DNA of 64,000 nucleotides from M0108 sp963841065 (GTDB taxonomy: Bacteria; Pseudomonadota; Gammaproteobacteria; Chromatiales; Chromatiaceae), in NCBI GenBank assembly GCA_963841065.1, contig CAWJBI010000033.1, positions 62,001 to 126,000 of the forward strand, in the 5' to 3' direction. Made by a program: the position numbers and the translations under genes. The first letter of the stretch is position 1. Every line of letters begins with the position of its first letter. The notes beneath the pieces were generated by a model. It was not told where the DNA came from, did no database searches, and worked only from the letters and a program-made list of their open reading frames with translations. Below, one piece after another: positions 26,990-35,052 of the stretch.

Positions 26990-28175
26990 AAGTAGTAATG
27001 TCCCCTTTGTGCCGTTTAGAAATGTCCCCTTTTGGCCAACGGGGGGGCACGATGCCAGAGGAGACGATCGAGTTGACGAAGCGGGCGCTACACCGGCTGA
27101 AGGTCGTCGAGGCGGTCACGGACCGGCGGCTGACGCAGGCGGAGGCCGGGTGGCAGTTGGGACTCACCACGCGGCAGGTGAAGCGCCTGGTGGCGGCCTA
27201 CCGTGCGGAAGGGCGCCGCGGGCCTGGTCTCCCGCCGCGTCGGGCAACCGTCGAACCGACGGCTGAAGGAGCCGTTGCGTGAGGCGATCCGCGCCCTCCT
27301 GGTGGCGCGCTACCCGGACTTCGGGCCGACCCTGGCGCAAGAGAAGCTCCACGAGCTGCACCGGATCGAGGTCTCCGTTGAGACCGTACGCCAGCTTCAG
27401 GTCGAGCTCGGGCTGTGGCGACCCAAGCGGCGCAAAGCCGCGCGGGCGTTTCAGCTGCGCGAGCGGCGGGGGCGCTTCGGCGAGTTGATCCAGATCGACG
27501 GCTCACCCCACGACGGGTTCGAGGGGCGCGGCCCGCGCTGCACCCTGATCGTGTTCATCGACGACGCCACCGGGCGCCTGGTGCAATGGTGGTTCGCCCC
27601 CAGCGAGACCACGGCGGTCTACCATGTCGGTGCTGCGCCGGCATCTGGAACAGTACGGGCGACCGGTGGCGCTCTACTCCGACCGCCACAGCATCTTCCG
27701 CATCAACCCGGTAGAGCCCGCCAACGGCGCCACCACCACCCCGTTCGGACGCGCCTTGGCGGGGCTGGCGATCGAGGCGATCCACGCCCGCACCCCGCAG
27801 GCCAAGGGTCGCGTCGAACGCGCCAACCAGACCCTCCAGGACCGTTTAGTCAAGGAGTTACGTCTGCGCGGCATCAACGACATGGCGAGCGCCAACGCCT
27901 ACCTCCCCACGTTCATGGCCGACTTCAACCCGCGCTTCGCGGTGGCCCCCAGCGCCGGGGAAGACGCCCATCGGCCCCTGCTCCACGGCCCCGCGCGCGT
28001 TGGACCTGCTGCTGTCGGAGCAGGAGGAGCGCACCCTGTCCAAGAACCTCATGGTGCAGTACCGCAACGTCGCCTATCAGTTGCGTCACGATGGCCCCGG
28101 CCACCGCCTGCGCGGGGCCAAGGTGACCGTCTGTGCTCTGGCCGACGGCGAGGTGGTGCTGCTCCGGGAGGGCCT
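26990..28175 (+). pseudogene. Decayed transposase of the ISNCY type (integrase-core DDE)
   Basis: From ATG 27052 an HTH (RLTQAEAGWQLGLTTRQVKRL) leads into a DDE integrase-core transposase: FGELIQIDGSPHDGFEGRGP, CTLIVFIDDATGRL, VALYSDRHSIFRI, ARTPQAKGRVERANQTLQDR, and a C-terminal QEERTLSKNLMVQYRN segment. These parts sit in at least four frame segments (breaks near 27215, 27620, 27985 and 28175), so the gene is dead. Two direct copies of AATGTCCCCTTT at about 26996 and 27020 mark the left end. The right end is lost: IS481 sequence begins at about 28176. Confidence 0.78.
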
Positions 28176-28651
28176 CGCGCTGGGTGTATGTGGAAATTCA
28201 CGGCGAGAAAACCGCATTGAATGCGGCCGGTTTTCTGCAGCGACTCGTCGCGAAGGCCCCCTTCCAGGTGCAAAAAGTCCTGACCGATAATGGTAAGGAG
28301 TTTACGGATCGCTGTTGTGCCACCGGCGAACGCGATCCCACCGGGCGTCATCGCTTTGATCGCACCTGCGATAGCCACGGCATCGACCACCGGTTGATCA
28401 AGCCCCGTCATCCTCAGACTAACGGCATGGTTGAGCGCTTCAATGGCCGCATCAGCGCGGTGCTGGCCACCACCTGCTTCGATGCGGCCCAGAGCCTGGA
28501 GGACACCCTGAGCCGCTATGTACGGCTGTATAACCACCACATTCCCCAGCGTGCGTTAGGTCACATCGCGCCCGTTCAGGCCCTGCAAGATTGGCAGGAG
28601 AAATGCCCCAGATTGTTGAAAAAAGAAGGTATACAATCTCACGGGGCTTGA
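28176..28651 (+). pseudogene. C-terminal part of an IS481-family transposase
   Basis: About 155 residues, beginning abruptly with VYVEIHGEKTALNAAGF and running through KVLTDNGKEF, HGIDHRLIKPRHPQTNGMVE and RYVRLYNHHIPQRALGH to a stop at 28651. These are the second and third catalytic blocks of the IS481 rve domain. The N-terminal half is absent because ISNCY-type sequence abuts directly. A separate N-terminal IS481 fragment lies near 44.6 kb on the other strand, so the family has been active in this genome. Confidence 0.8.
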
Positions 28652-28665
28652 CATCTAACTCCAGC

Positions 28666-28797
28666 CTAGTTTCGCTCCAGGTTCAGCGCCAGCAACCGCG
28701 ACAGAATCATCTCGTCGGGTATCTCCGGGCTGTAGTCCTCCCAGCCATAGGCCGCCGCTACCGCCGTATTTAGGGCCATGAGGGCCTTAGGCGTCCA
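28666..28797 (-). pseudogene. C-terminal tail of an Eco57I/MmeI-type DNA methyltransferase
   Basis: A short minus-strand frame reads WTPKALMALNTAVAAAYGWE, then IPDEMILSRLLALNLERN and stop. The pattern AVAAAYGW followed by DEEILxRLLALNLER is a typical C-terminal end of large type II/IIG or BREX-like DNA methyltransferases. About 40 codons remain; upstream sequence is unrelated and joins the mrr 3' end region. Recognition rests on this short pattern, so confidence is moderate. Confidence 0.5.
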
Positions 28798-28823
28798 TCA
28801 TTTCACCCTTTCTGTTAGGCAGG

Positions 28824-29714
28824 TTAGGCGGTCGTCTCTCTGAAGGGATCAAAGAAGGCAGGATCAAGTTCGTAACTGGCCACAGGCTTCAGACCAAGCT
28901 GATAAGTAACAAACAGATCAAGAAGTTTCTGTCCATCGACCAATTCAATCGGGGGGACCCCATCCCGGCTGGCCTCCCTTTGGGCGTCCGCCGTGAAGGT
29001 GCCCGTCGTCAGGATGATTCCCTTGTCAGCACGCCCTTGCATGGCGCCTCGAAAGTCGCGGACATGGGATGAGGTCACCGCGTTTTGATAGCGCTTGCAC
29101 TGAAACAGCACCTTGAAACTGACCAAGGGATTGACCTGAAGCGTGCCATAGCCATCAATGCCACCATCGCCTGATCGGCCCGTGACGGCGACTTGGACAA
29201 ATCCTGCCTCGCGCAACAGGCGTTGCGACAGTCGCTCAAACCCTGCGGGAGGAAGATTCTGAAGCAGGGCAAGCAGTTGATCGCGATAACCCGCCATGGG
29301 AACGACATCATTTTCCGGTGGCGACGTATCAACGGAAGGCTGCTCTTCCTTGCTCCGCTTGCGCTCATCGGCGAAGACTTTGGACCATTTCTGAAATAGG
29401 TCCCGTGCCGATGTGGCCGTCAGGTGCGTGGCTTGACCCCTTTCGGTCAGGTTCCAGATTCCCCGTTGCGAAGCACCGACGAGACCTTCACGGTATAGGT
29501 AGAACCTGGCCCAGGCGACCCGGTTAGCGAAGCGTGGCACACCGGAAGGAGTCACATCATTCTGTATCTCATCCGGGAGTGCCAGGTCTTGAGCAATTTG
29601 TGCGACGACCTCACCCGGCGACGCGGAACCGCCCAAGGCCCGCAGGACATCCAACAAGGGTCCGAAATACTGGACGAACTGAGGTCCATCCGATTGCGTG
29701 GTTCGTTTTGCCAT
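28824..29714 (-). CDS. mrr: Mrr-type restriction endonuclease
   Basis: 296 residues from MAKRTTQSDGPQ (29714). N-terminal winged-helix Mrr_N region (FGPLLDVLRALGGSASPGEV; FANRVAWARFYLYREGLV) and a C-terminal Mrr catalytic domain: GFERLSQRLLREAGF, GRSGDGGIDGYG with the catalytic Asp, VLFQCKRY with the Q-x-K pair. Mrr enzymes cut DNA with modified bases and can be toxic if triggered. The frame is intact and the motifs are complete, so an active enzyme is plausible. It neighbours a methyltransferase tail and several broken genes. Confidence 0.92.
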   Translation of the reverse strand: MAKRTTQSDGPQFVQYFGPLLDVLRALGGSASPGEVVAQIAQDLALPDEIQNDVTPSGVPRFANRVAWARFYLYREGLVGASQRGIWNLTERGQATHLTATSARDLFQKWSKVFADERKRSKEEQPSVDTSPPENDVVPMAGYRDQLLALLQNLPPAGFERLSQRLLREAGFVQVAVTGRSGDGGIDGYGTLQVNPLVSFKVLFQCKRYQNAVTSSHVRDFRGAMQGRADKGIILTTGTFTADAQREASRDGVPPIELVDGQKLLDLFVTYQLGLKPVASYELDPAFFDPFRETTA

Positions 29715-30091
29715 GTGCCCTTCTGTTAACCTGCCATGTTCCCCGAATGTTCGCCGACAAACGTATCCCGTGGCAACTCCTGAATTATTGCTCGGCAGCG
29801 CATCCTTACCAGACAATCACCTACATCCCCCCACCCCGATCGACCCAGCTACCTATCCCCCAATGCCACCAAAGGGGGCGCACTTCGGATGTTACCCTTG
29901 CCGCTAAAGGAGGGAGGAGTCCCAGGCCCGGGCGGGCCTTGGTCATCTTGGTGTACATCTCAAAGAACTTCTCCAACCGGTCGGTGCCGTTCATGACGCG
30001 ACGGCCGATATAGATGTGCTCCACCACCTGAGCCGCCTTATCTACTACCTATGGCGACTTGGCATCCTTGGGTGAAAGGATGATCGTGGCC
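29715..30091. other. Mixed debris: dispersed repeat copy and an unassigned gene fragment
   Basis: The mrr upstream region, copy A of a 98-bp repeat (29832-29929), then a minus-strand fragment from about 30030 to 29925 reading AAQVVEHIYIGRRVMNGTDR followed by EKFFEMYTKMTKA, which breaks off at the repeat. It has the composition of a real protein end but I cannot assign it. No complete gene is present. Confidence 0.5.
29832..29929. repeat. Dispersed 98-bp repeat, copy A
   Basis: Starts CACCCCGATCGACCCAGCTA and ends AGGAGTCCCAGGCCC. Aligns without gaps over the same length to 33732-33829 at roughly three-quarters identity, with the ends best conserved. The two copies are in direct orientation, 3,900 bases apart. 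Confidence 0.7.
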
Positions 30092-30212
30092 TTACTTTCT
30101 ACCTAGTGTTTCTAAAACCTGTTGGGCATCAGAATCGCCCTTTTCAGCGGCTTTTTTATACCAGTACACGGCCTGTGTTATATCTTGCTTTACCCTGGCG
30201 GAGTCTAGAATC
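30092..30212 (-). pseudogene. Sel1-repeat protein, C-terminal fragment
   Basis: A minus-strand frame ends ITQAVYWYKKAAEKGDSDAQ followed by QVLETLGRK and stop (30092). AVYWYKKAAEKGDSDAQ is the consensus of a Sel1-like (SLR) helical repeat. Only about one repeat remains and no start or upstream repeats are seen, so this is a remnant. Confidence 0.6.
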
Positions 30213-30232
30213 AAGTGCAACAACCCTCCAGC

Positions 30233-30484
30233 ATGGGGCATGGTCGACCCTCACCTCATGCGGCTGGTGATCCCATCCTGGTTGCGATTGGCCAGACGAT
30301 TCGCACGGTGCGCACGGAGGTAGGTTTCTCTCAGGAGGGCCTGGCCTACGAGGCCGGGGTCGACCGCAGCTATCTGGGTGGCATCGAGCGGGGCGAGCAC
30401 AACCTGACGGTTATTTGCCTGATGCGCCTTTGCCGCTGCCTGCGCATCAGCGCCAGTGACCTCCTGCGACGGCCCGGGCTGTAG
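30233..30484 (+). CDS. Small XRE-family transcriptional regulator
   Basis: 83 residues from ATG 30233 (a GTG at 30215 is also possible). A single HTH_3 domain: IGQTIRTVRTEVGFSQEGLA, then AGVDRSYLGGIERGEHNLTV. The helix pair SQEGLAYEAGVDRSYLGGIE is a standard XRE recognition unit. It overlaps no partner; the broken gene of unknown family follows on the other strand. Could be an orphan regulator of a lost restriction or toxin module. Confidence 0.8.
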   Translation: MGHGRPSPHAAGDPILVAIGQTIRTVRTEVGFSQEGLAYEAGVDRSYLGGIERGEHNLTVICLMRLCRCLRISASDLLRRPGL

Positions 30485-30500
30485 CACTGCCCGCACCTCC

Positions 30501-31521
30501 TCAGAACCGACCTTCCCGTACGTGCGCGCTGTGTTTCAGGTTGATGACCTGTTCGGGCACCAGGGTCTTGTTGTCCGGCAGCATGCCGCCTTTCTTGATG
30601 TACTGGGCCGCGACACTGTCCAGCCCCGCGAGCTTGACTGAACCGGGGAGCGCCGGGTTGTTCTCGTGGTAATACTCGAACCAAGGCATCCGGGCCTGGG
30701 AGTAGTCCTCGGCGGTCAACGGCGGATGAGGTGGCGCCTGGCCGGTGATCGCCGCGTAGGTCTGGCTGTTGACCAGGGGACGAAACAGCGCGAGGCGGCT
30801 GTCTGGTCCCAGGCAGCCAGGCCGTAGGGATCGCGCTCGATCTGCTGGCGCATCAGGACGCCAGGGGATAACGCCATCTCGGTGGGGCCTTTTTCGCCGA
30901 GCAGGTCACCGAATCCCAGCATATCGCAAAATTTCACCTCATATTGCCGGGCTTCTTCGCGTTGGCGCTGGATGACCTCGAAGACCTCCCGTTTCATCGG
31001 GCAGACCAGGATTTGCAGTCCGCCATGCACCGCCGCGCGGGTAAGTTGCTCCTCGGCGGAGAAGCCGGCCCCCGGGGCATGGCCACGAACTGGCGGATGA
31101 GGCCTTGGCCAATGGCGTATCAATCGAGCCAGGGCTGTTCGGGGATGACCAGATAATCCTGGGGGACGGCGATCAGGCCATGGCCCCACGGCTCGCCGGA
31201 GATGGCGTTGATCTTGCCGGTCGCCACCTTGACGGCGCACGGATAGTCCCCGAGCCAGCGATTGGAGTTGAAATCAAGCCACAGCGATTCCGATTGGTAC
31301 ATGGGCAGAAAGACGCCGCCATGTTGCCCCCAGCTCGCCGGGAGCCGTTGGTAGTAGTCGTCGACGTGGTGGAGAGGAAAGCGGCTCAGCCCGGCGGGCA
31401 GCGGATAGGGCTGGTTATCGTCCGGGATGCGCAGTGTGCGCTGGAAGCTGATCTGGCAGCTTGCCTGGGGATTGACCTCGGGAAAGCTGAACTCTAGGGC
31501 ATCGTCGCGCAACTCGATCAT
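30501..31521 (-). pseudogene. Broken gene of a conserved unknown family
   Basis: Reconstructs to about 340 residues: start MIELRDDALEFSFPEVNP, middle RTLRIPDDNQPYPLPAGLSR, GGVFLPMYQSESLWLDF, KVATGKINAISGEPW, VPQDYLVIPEQPWLD, RQFVAMP, EEQLTRAAVHGGLQILVCPM, RDPYGLAAWDQT, end PWFEYYHENNPALPG. Three lesions: a TGA at about 31114-31116 where the frame otherwise continues YAIGQGLIRQF, a missing G near 31072-31076, and a missing base near 30803. I recognise the pattern as a widespread hypothetical protein but know no function. Nonsense plus two frameshifts support genuine decay. Confidence 0.65.
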
Positions 31522-31544
31522 GTTTCTCCCCCTGGTCATTGTTG

Positions 31545-31895
31545 TTACCAATCCCCGTCCCGGACGACGCGCACCACCCGCAGGATAGCGTCGTCGGGCA
31601 AATCTTTCAGTTGGCGTATCAAGTCAGCAAACAGCCGGGGCCGGGCACGGATAATGCCTTGCAGGTCCTTGGAGACCTTGCCGGCCATGGCCAGCAGTAC
31701 ATCCGGGTCCTCCCCGAGTTCCGCGGCCAGCAGGCGGATCTTCTCCTCCGAGGGCGGGGCGAACTCACCCCGCTCGATCTTGCTCAAGTAACTGGGTTCG
31801 ATGCCGGTGCGGGCGGCGACCTGGCGCAGGCTGTAGTGCGGGTTACCGGCGCGCAGGCCCTCGCGTTTTTCTTTGACGTAGTCAGCAAACATCAT
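31545..31895 (-). CDS. XRE-family transcriptional regulator
   Basis: 116 residues from ATG 31895 (or 31892). HTH_3 domain: YSLRQVAARTGIEPSYLSKI then ERGEFAPPSEEKI, followed by a helical tail ending VVRVVRDGDW. Divergent from the membrane/nuclease-like gene, 56 bases apart. A promoter with TTGCAG, a 16-base spacer and TATACT reads into this gene, placing the transcript start close to the ATG, so the mRNA may be leaderless; an inverted repeat covers the -10, consistent with autoregulation. Likely controls its neighbour. Confidence 0.85.
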   Translation of the reverse strand: MMFADYVKEKREGLRAGNPHYSLRQVAARTGIEPSYLSKIERGEFAPPSEEKIRLLAAELGEDPDVLLAMAGKVSKDLQGIIRARPRLFADLIRQLKDLPDDAILRVVRVVRDGDW

Positions 31896-31897
31896 GT

Positions 31898-31934
31898 GTG
31901 GAGTATAGACTCTACATCGCACCCTGCAAGACTC
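31898..31934 (-). promoter_or_regulatory. Promoter and inverted-repeat operator of the XRE gene
   Basis: On the minus strand: TTGCAG at 31924-31929, a 16-base spacer, TATACT at 31902-31907, ATG at 31895. Over the -10 lies GTGGAGT-ATAG-ACTCTAC (31898-31915), an inverted repeat with 7-base arms and one mismatch. Position and symmetry fit an XRE repressor site that would also affect the divergent gene. Confidence 0.6.
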
Positions 31935-31951
31935 ACTGGGGGAGGACCGCC

Positions 31952-33566
31952 ATGGCCGACGAAAGCCTTTACGACCGTTTCACCGCCAAGCTGCGGCAGT
32001 ACACCGACATCGGCGCCGCCCGCGACTGGCTGGAGGCCAACCAGGCGCGGGTCATGGCGCTCTTCGAGAACCTCTCCCTGCGGGATTTCGTCTTCGAGCC
32101 CATCAAGGGCGTGTTCGTGGTCCAGGGCGGGGACGCGGAGCGGGCAATTCGCCAGACTATCACCACCGTAGCGGTGGCCAACACGGTCATGGCCGGGCTG
32201 CCGGGGAAGCTGGGCGTTGGCGTCTTCGTCTCCATAGCCCTGGAGGGCTGGATGGCCTGGATCATCGCCGCTCGGGTCGGTATCACCCTCCGCCGGGTGA
32301 GCGATATCTGGACCTACTTCGGCCTGCTGGCGGGGGTGGTGCTGACCATCGTCTGGCTGTTCAAGGCGCTGTTGGGGCTGGCCTTCGCCCTCTTCTCGGT
32401 GATCCCTGGCATCAATCCACTGATCTTCGCCGAGCTGCTGGTGACGAATCTGGTCGGGGTGCTGTTCTGGGTTGGCTTCAAGGAGGCCGCCACTACCGGC
32501 AGTTTCAGCGTGCCGCTGCGCGCCGTGGGCGGGATTTGGGCGGAGACCCAGGCGCTGTTCAGCTATCAGTGGGACATCATCCGCCACAATTTGTCCTGGG
32601 CGAAACTGAACCTGATGGGCCAGCGCCTGTGGGCCTGGCTGTCGGGGGACATCCCCGACCAGCCGCCGCGATTGCGGGGAACTCCTGGCCACCGCGGCCA
32701 TGGCCTGGCTGCTGGCGCGGGACTTTGCGCGTTTCGAGGGGCCGTTGGGCACGGAATTCATCGCCGCCCTCCGTGATCGCTATCCGGACCTGGCGGACGC
32801 CAGCCTGACGCAGATCGCCGACCGGATGGCCGCCTATGATCCGGACCAGCTCGCCGGGGTCATCAGCCTGATCAAGGGCAAGCTGTTCGAGCGCCTGGTG
32901 GCGCTGCACGAGAACGCCGACGGTGATGGCTGGGAGGCGGTGCTGCATGAGGATGAGTCGTTCCCTGGCTCCGATATCGAGTTGGTGAACGAGGCGACCG
33001 GAGAAGTGGTCGCGATCTCACTCAAGGCCAGCGGCAGCCTGGACTATCTTGAGGAGGCCCTGTTGCGCTATCCCGACATCCCGCTGATGACCACCGACGA
33101 GGTGGCGGCGCACTTCGCCGGGGACCCGCGAGTGACGGGCAGTGGCTTCAGTAATGAAGAACTGACGGAGGTCACGGAGGAGAATTTCACCCAGTTGCTG
33201 GACCACGCCGCGCCGCTGACCACCGGGGAGATGGCCGGGACGGGGGTGGCCCTCGGTGCCCTGGCGACCCTGTGGCCCTTTACCCTGGCCTATCTGCGCG
33301 GGCGCATCTCCGATGAGCAACTGGGCGCGGCCTTTACCAAGGTCCTGGGGGACGCGGGGGTCGCCCTCGCGGCGCGGGTGAGCTACGCGGTGGTGTTGGG
33401 GCCGGTATTCGCCTGGTATCTGCTGGCCCGGGGAGTGATGGGCCTGACCCAGGCGGCGGCGGAGGGGGCGATGACGACAGAAGCCAGCGCGGAGGCGGAG
33501 GGGTCCGGCCCGGCGCGGCGGCGGAAGCTGATCTGGTGGGGCGATCGCGGGCGACAGGCTAAGTGA
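31952..33566 (+). CDS. Multi-helix membrane protein with a possible PD-(D/E)xK nuclease motif; one-base frameshift
   Basis: 537 residues when one G is removed from GGGG at 32676-32679 (then PRLRELLATAAMAWLL continues). Start MADESLYDRF at 31952 after GGGAGGA. N-terminal half: soluble start then four or so membrane helices (about 67-190). Central region: GKLFERLVALHE, then PGSDIELVNEATGEVVAIS followed by LKAS, a layout (Glu ... Asp ... x-x-Lys) like PD-(D/E)xK nucleases. C-terminal part: SGFSNEELTEVTEENF, Gly-rich membrane segments and a basic tail. No named family recognised. Divergent XRE neighbour and mrr nearby suggest a defence or toxin-type module; inference only. Confidence 0.65.
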
Positions 33567-33927
33567 CAACCTCAAGGGGCGGGACTGGGGCCGGTGAAGC
33601 GCCGGACCCGCCGAAAATGGGCAAATTACGAAACAAAGCCATTTTGCCAGGCCCGCCGAGAGGGACCGCATTCCGATATAGCCGACTCCGATCTGACGAT
33701 CCTTGCCGTAAGCAACGCTACAATTCCTGCTCACCCCGATCGCCCCAGCTACCCATCCCCCATTCCCCAGCAGGCGGGGGGCGTTCGGATGTCACCTCGC
33801 CCCAATCAGGAGGTAGGAGTCCCAAGCCCCCTGTGGCCATCAGCCGCGCCAGCCGCCAATGCCGTCGAGCCCACTCTCCCCTGATTGCTTACACTATCCG
33901 CCAGGCGATAGCGCGACGAGGATAGCC
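33567..33927. other. Intergenic region with the second copy of the 98-bp repeat
   Basis: About 360 bases without a credible gene. It holds repeat copy B (33732-33829). A small AT-richer segment TTGCTTACACTATCC at 33886-33900 may be the promoter of the following FitA-type gene. Confidence 0.5.
33732..33829. repeat. Dispersed 98-bp repeat, copy B
   Basis: Starts CACCCCGATCGCCCCAGCTA and ends AGGAGTCCCAAGCCC; same length and orientation as copy A at 29832-29929. Lies between the membrane/nuclease-like gene and the fitA remnant. Confidence 0.7.
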
Positions 33928-34177
33928 ATGACGACCTTGACCATTCCTGACCTGGACGACGAACTGCAAGCCACCTTGCGCAAACTGGCCGCCCGGCACG
34001 GACATTCCGTGGAGGAGGAGGCGCGTGGCATCCTCCGCCAGGTCTTGACCCAACCCCAGCCCCCGACGCCCCATTGGCCAGCGACTGGTCCAGCGCTTCC
34101 GTGGGGTCGCCATGGACCTGCCCCTGCCCGCGCGCCGCCTGCCCCGCACGCCCCCGCAATGGGATGATCCGGCGTGA
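33928..34177 (+). pseudogene. FitA/VapB-type antitoxin, frameshifted
   Basis: Ribbon-helix-helix antitoxin: TLTIPDLDDELQATLRKLAA and HGHSVEEEARGILRQVL, the FitA pattern. Near 34070-34074 an extra C breaks the frame; removing it gives the normal tail PIGQRLVQRFRGVAMDLPLP and ARRLPRTPPQWDDPA, 82 residues, ending at 34177 with the stop overlapping the next start. Partner toxin is clearly deleted, so real decay is plausible here. Confidence 0.75.
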
Positions 34178-34329
34178 TCCTGCTCGACACCAGCAAGCCC
34201 ATCAGCGTCGAGGATGCCCAGATCACCGCCATCGCCCTCGCCACGGGCTTGACCCTGGCGCAGGAACCGCGCTTCACCCAGGTCCAGCGCCCCGTGACGG
34301 TCAGGCCGCCAGCCGCGTCGCCGCCTTGA
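34174..34329 (+). pseudogene. FitB/VapC PIN-domain toxin, internally deleted
   Basis: Begins VILLDTS, the first strand of a PIN domain, and jumps directly to PISVEDAQITAIALATGLTL, the last third. About 90 residues holding the central catalytic acids are missing and the end is out of register, so this is a non-functional remnant of a FitB-like RNase. GTG start overlaps the antitoxin stop. Confidence 0.75.
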
Positions 34330-34546
34330 TGAGTTCCAGGTCCTGGCGCAGCAGCGCATTAACCAACTCGGAAAGCGCTATCCCTTTGCCGTGGGCCAAC
34401 TTAGCGAGCTGTGCCTCGACCTCATCATCCAGGTAGATGGGTAGGTTGAGCGTCATCCCCGGGCTGTGGAATTTTCCCCGCACCGCCTGAGAAAAGTCGA
34501 TCTCAACCGGCAGGTCATCATCTGGTAGATCAGCCATGGCCATCAT
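34301..34546 (-). CDS. brnA: BrnA-type antitoxin
   Basis: 81 residues. DFSQAVRGKFHSPGMTLNLP, then IYLDDEVEAQLAKLA and ELVNALLRQDLELIKAA, matching the short ribbon-helix-helix BrnA antitoxin. ATG overlaps the brnT stop by four bases. BrnA neutralises BrnT and represses the operon in the known Brucella system. Confidence 0.8.
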   Translation of the reverse strand: MMAMADLPDDDLPVEIDFSQAVRGKFHSPGMTLNLPIYLDDEVEAQLAKLAHGKGIALSELVNALLRQDLELIKAATRLAA

Positions 34547-34845
34547 CTCTCGCGGATTTCATAATGTCGGCGTTCCTGGCGCGTGGCATGACGCGCCGAT
34601 ATGAGGCGCACCGTGGCGCGGCGAGGCCCGGTGGTCTGGAAAGTGTGGGCTAGGGCGAGCAAGGCGCCGCCCGTGGAGGTCCCCAAGGTAAACCACCGCT
34701 CCTCCTCAAGACTATGAGCGGCATCGAATATCGTCAAGGCCAGCGGGTCCAGCAGGACCGATGCGGCATCGGCAAAGCTGATCCCATGTTTATCCAGATT
34801 GGTGCGTGCCTTGGCGGGGTCCCAGGTGATATCGAGCTTGGTCAC
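34543..34845 (-). CDS. brnT: BrnT-type RNase toxin
   Basis: 100 residues from a GTG start. LDITWDPAKARTNLDKHGIS then FADAASVLLDPLALTIFD, EEERWFTLGTS and VRLISARHATRQERRHYE: the BrnT (DUF497) pattern with WDxxKxxxNxxKHGI and the ISAR motif. RelE-like fold that cuts RNA. Toxin precedes antitoxin, as usual for brnTA. The pair is intact while the neighbouring fitAB is dead. Confidence 0.88.
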   Translation of the reverse strand: MTKLDITWDPAKARTNLDKHGISFADAASVLLDPLALTIFDAAHSLEEERWFTLGTSTGGALLALAHTFQTTGPRRATVRLISARHATRQERRHYEIRER

Positions 34846-35052
34846 GGTTATTCCGCCCGCTTGCCGCCCATACGGAAGGACGGATGACTTATCATCGGAC
34901 CTGGAACCCGACGGGCACCCCTTTCAAAAGTTATAACAAGCGCAGTGGCAGCGTTGGACATACCAGAGGCTCGCGCGGCGGTAGCTGAGTCAATACTGAG
35001 ATGATAGCAGGCTGGCCGCCCCCGAGGCCCCACCCGCTCGACGGATCGCCCC

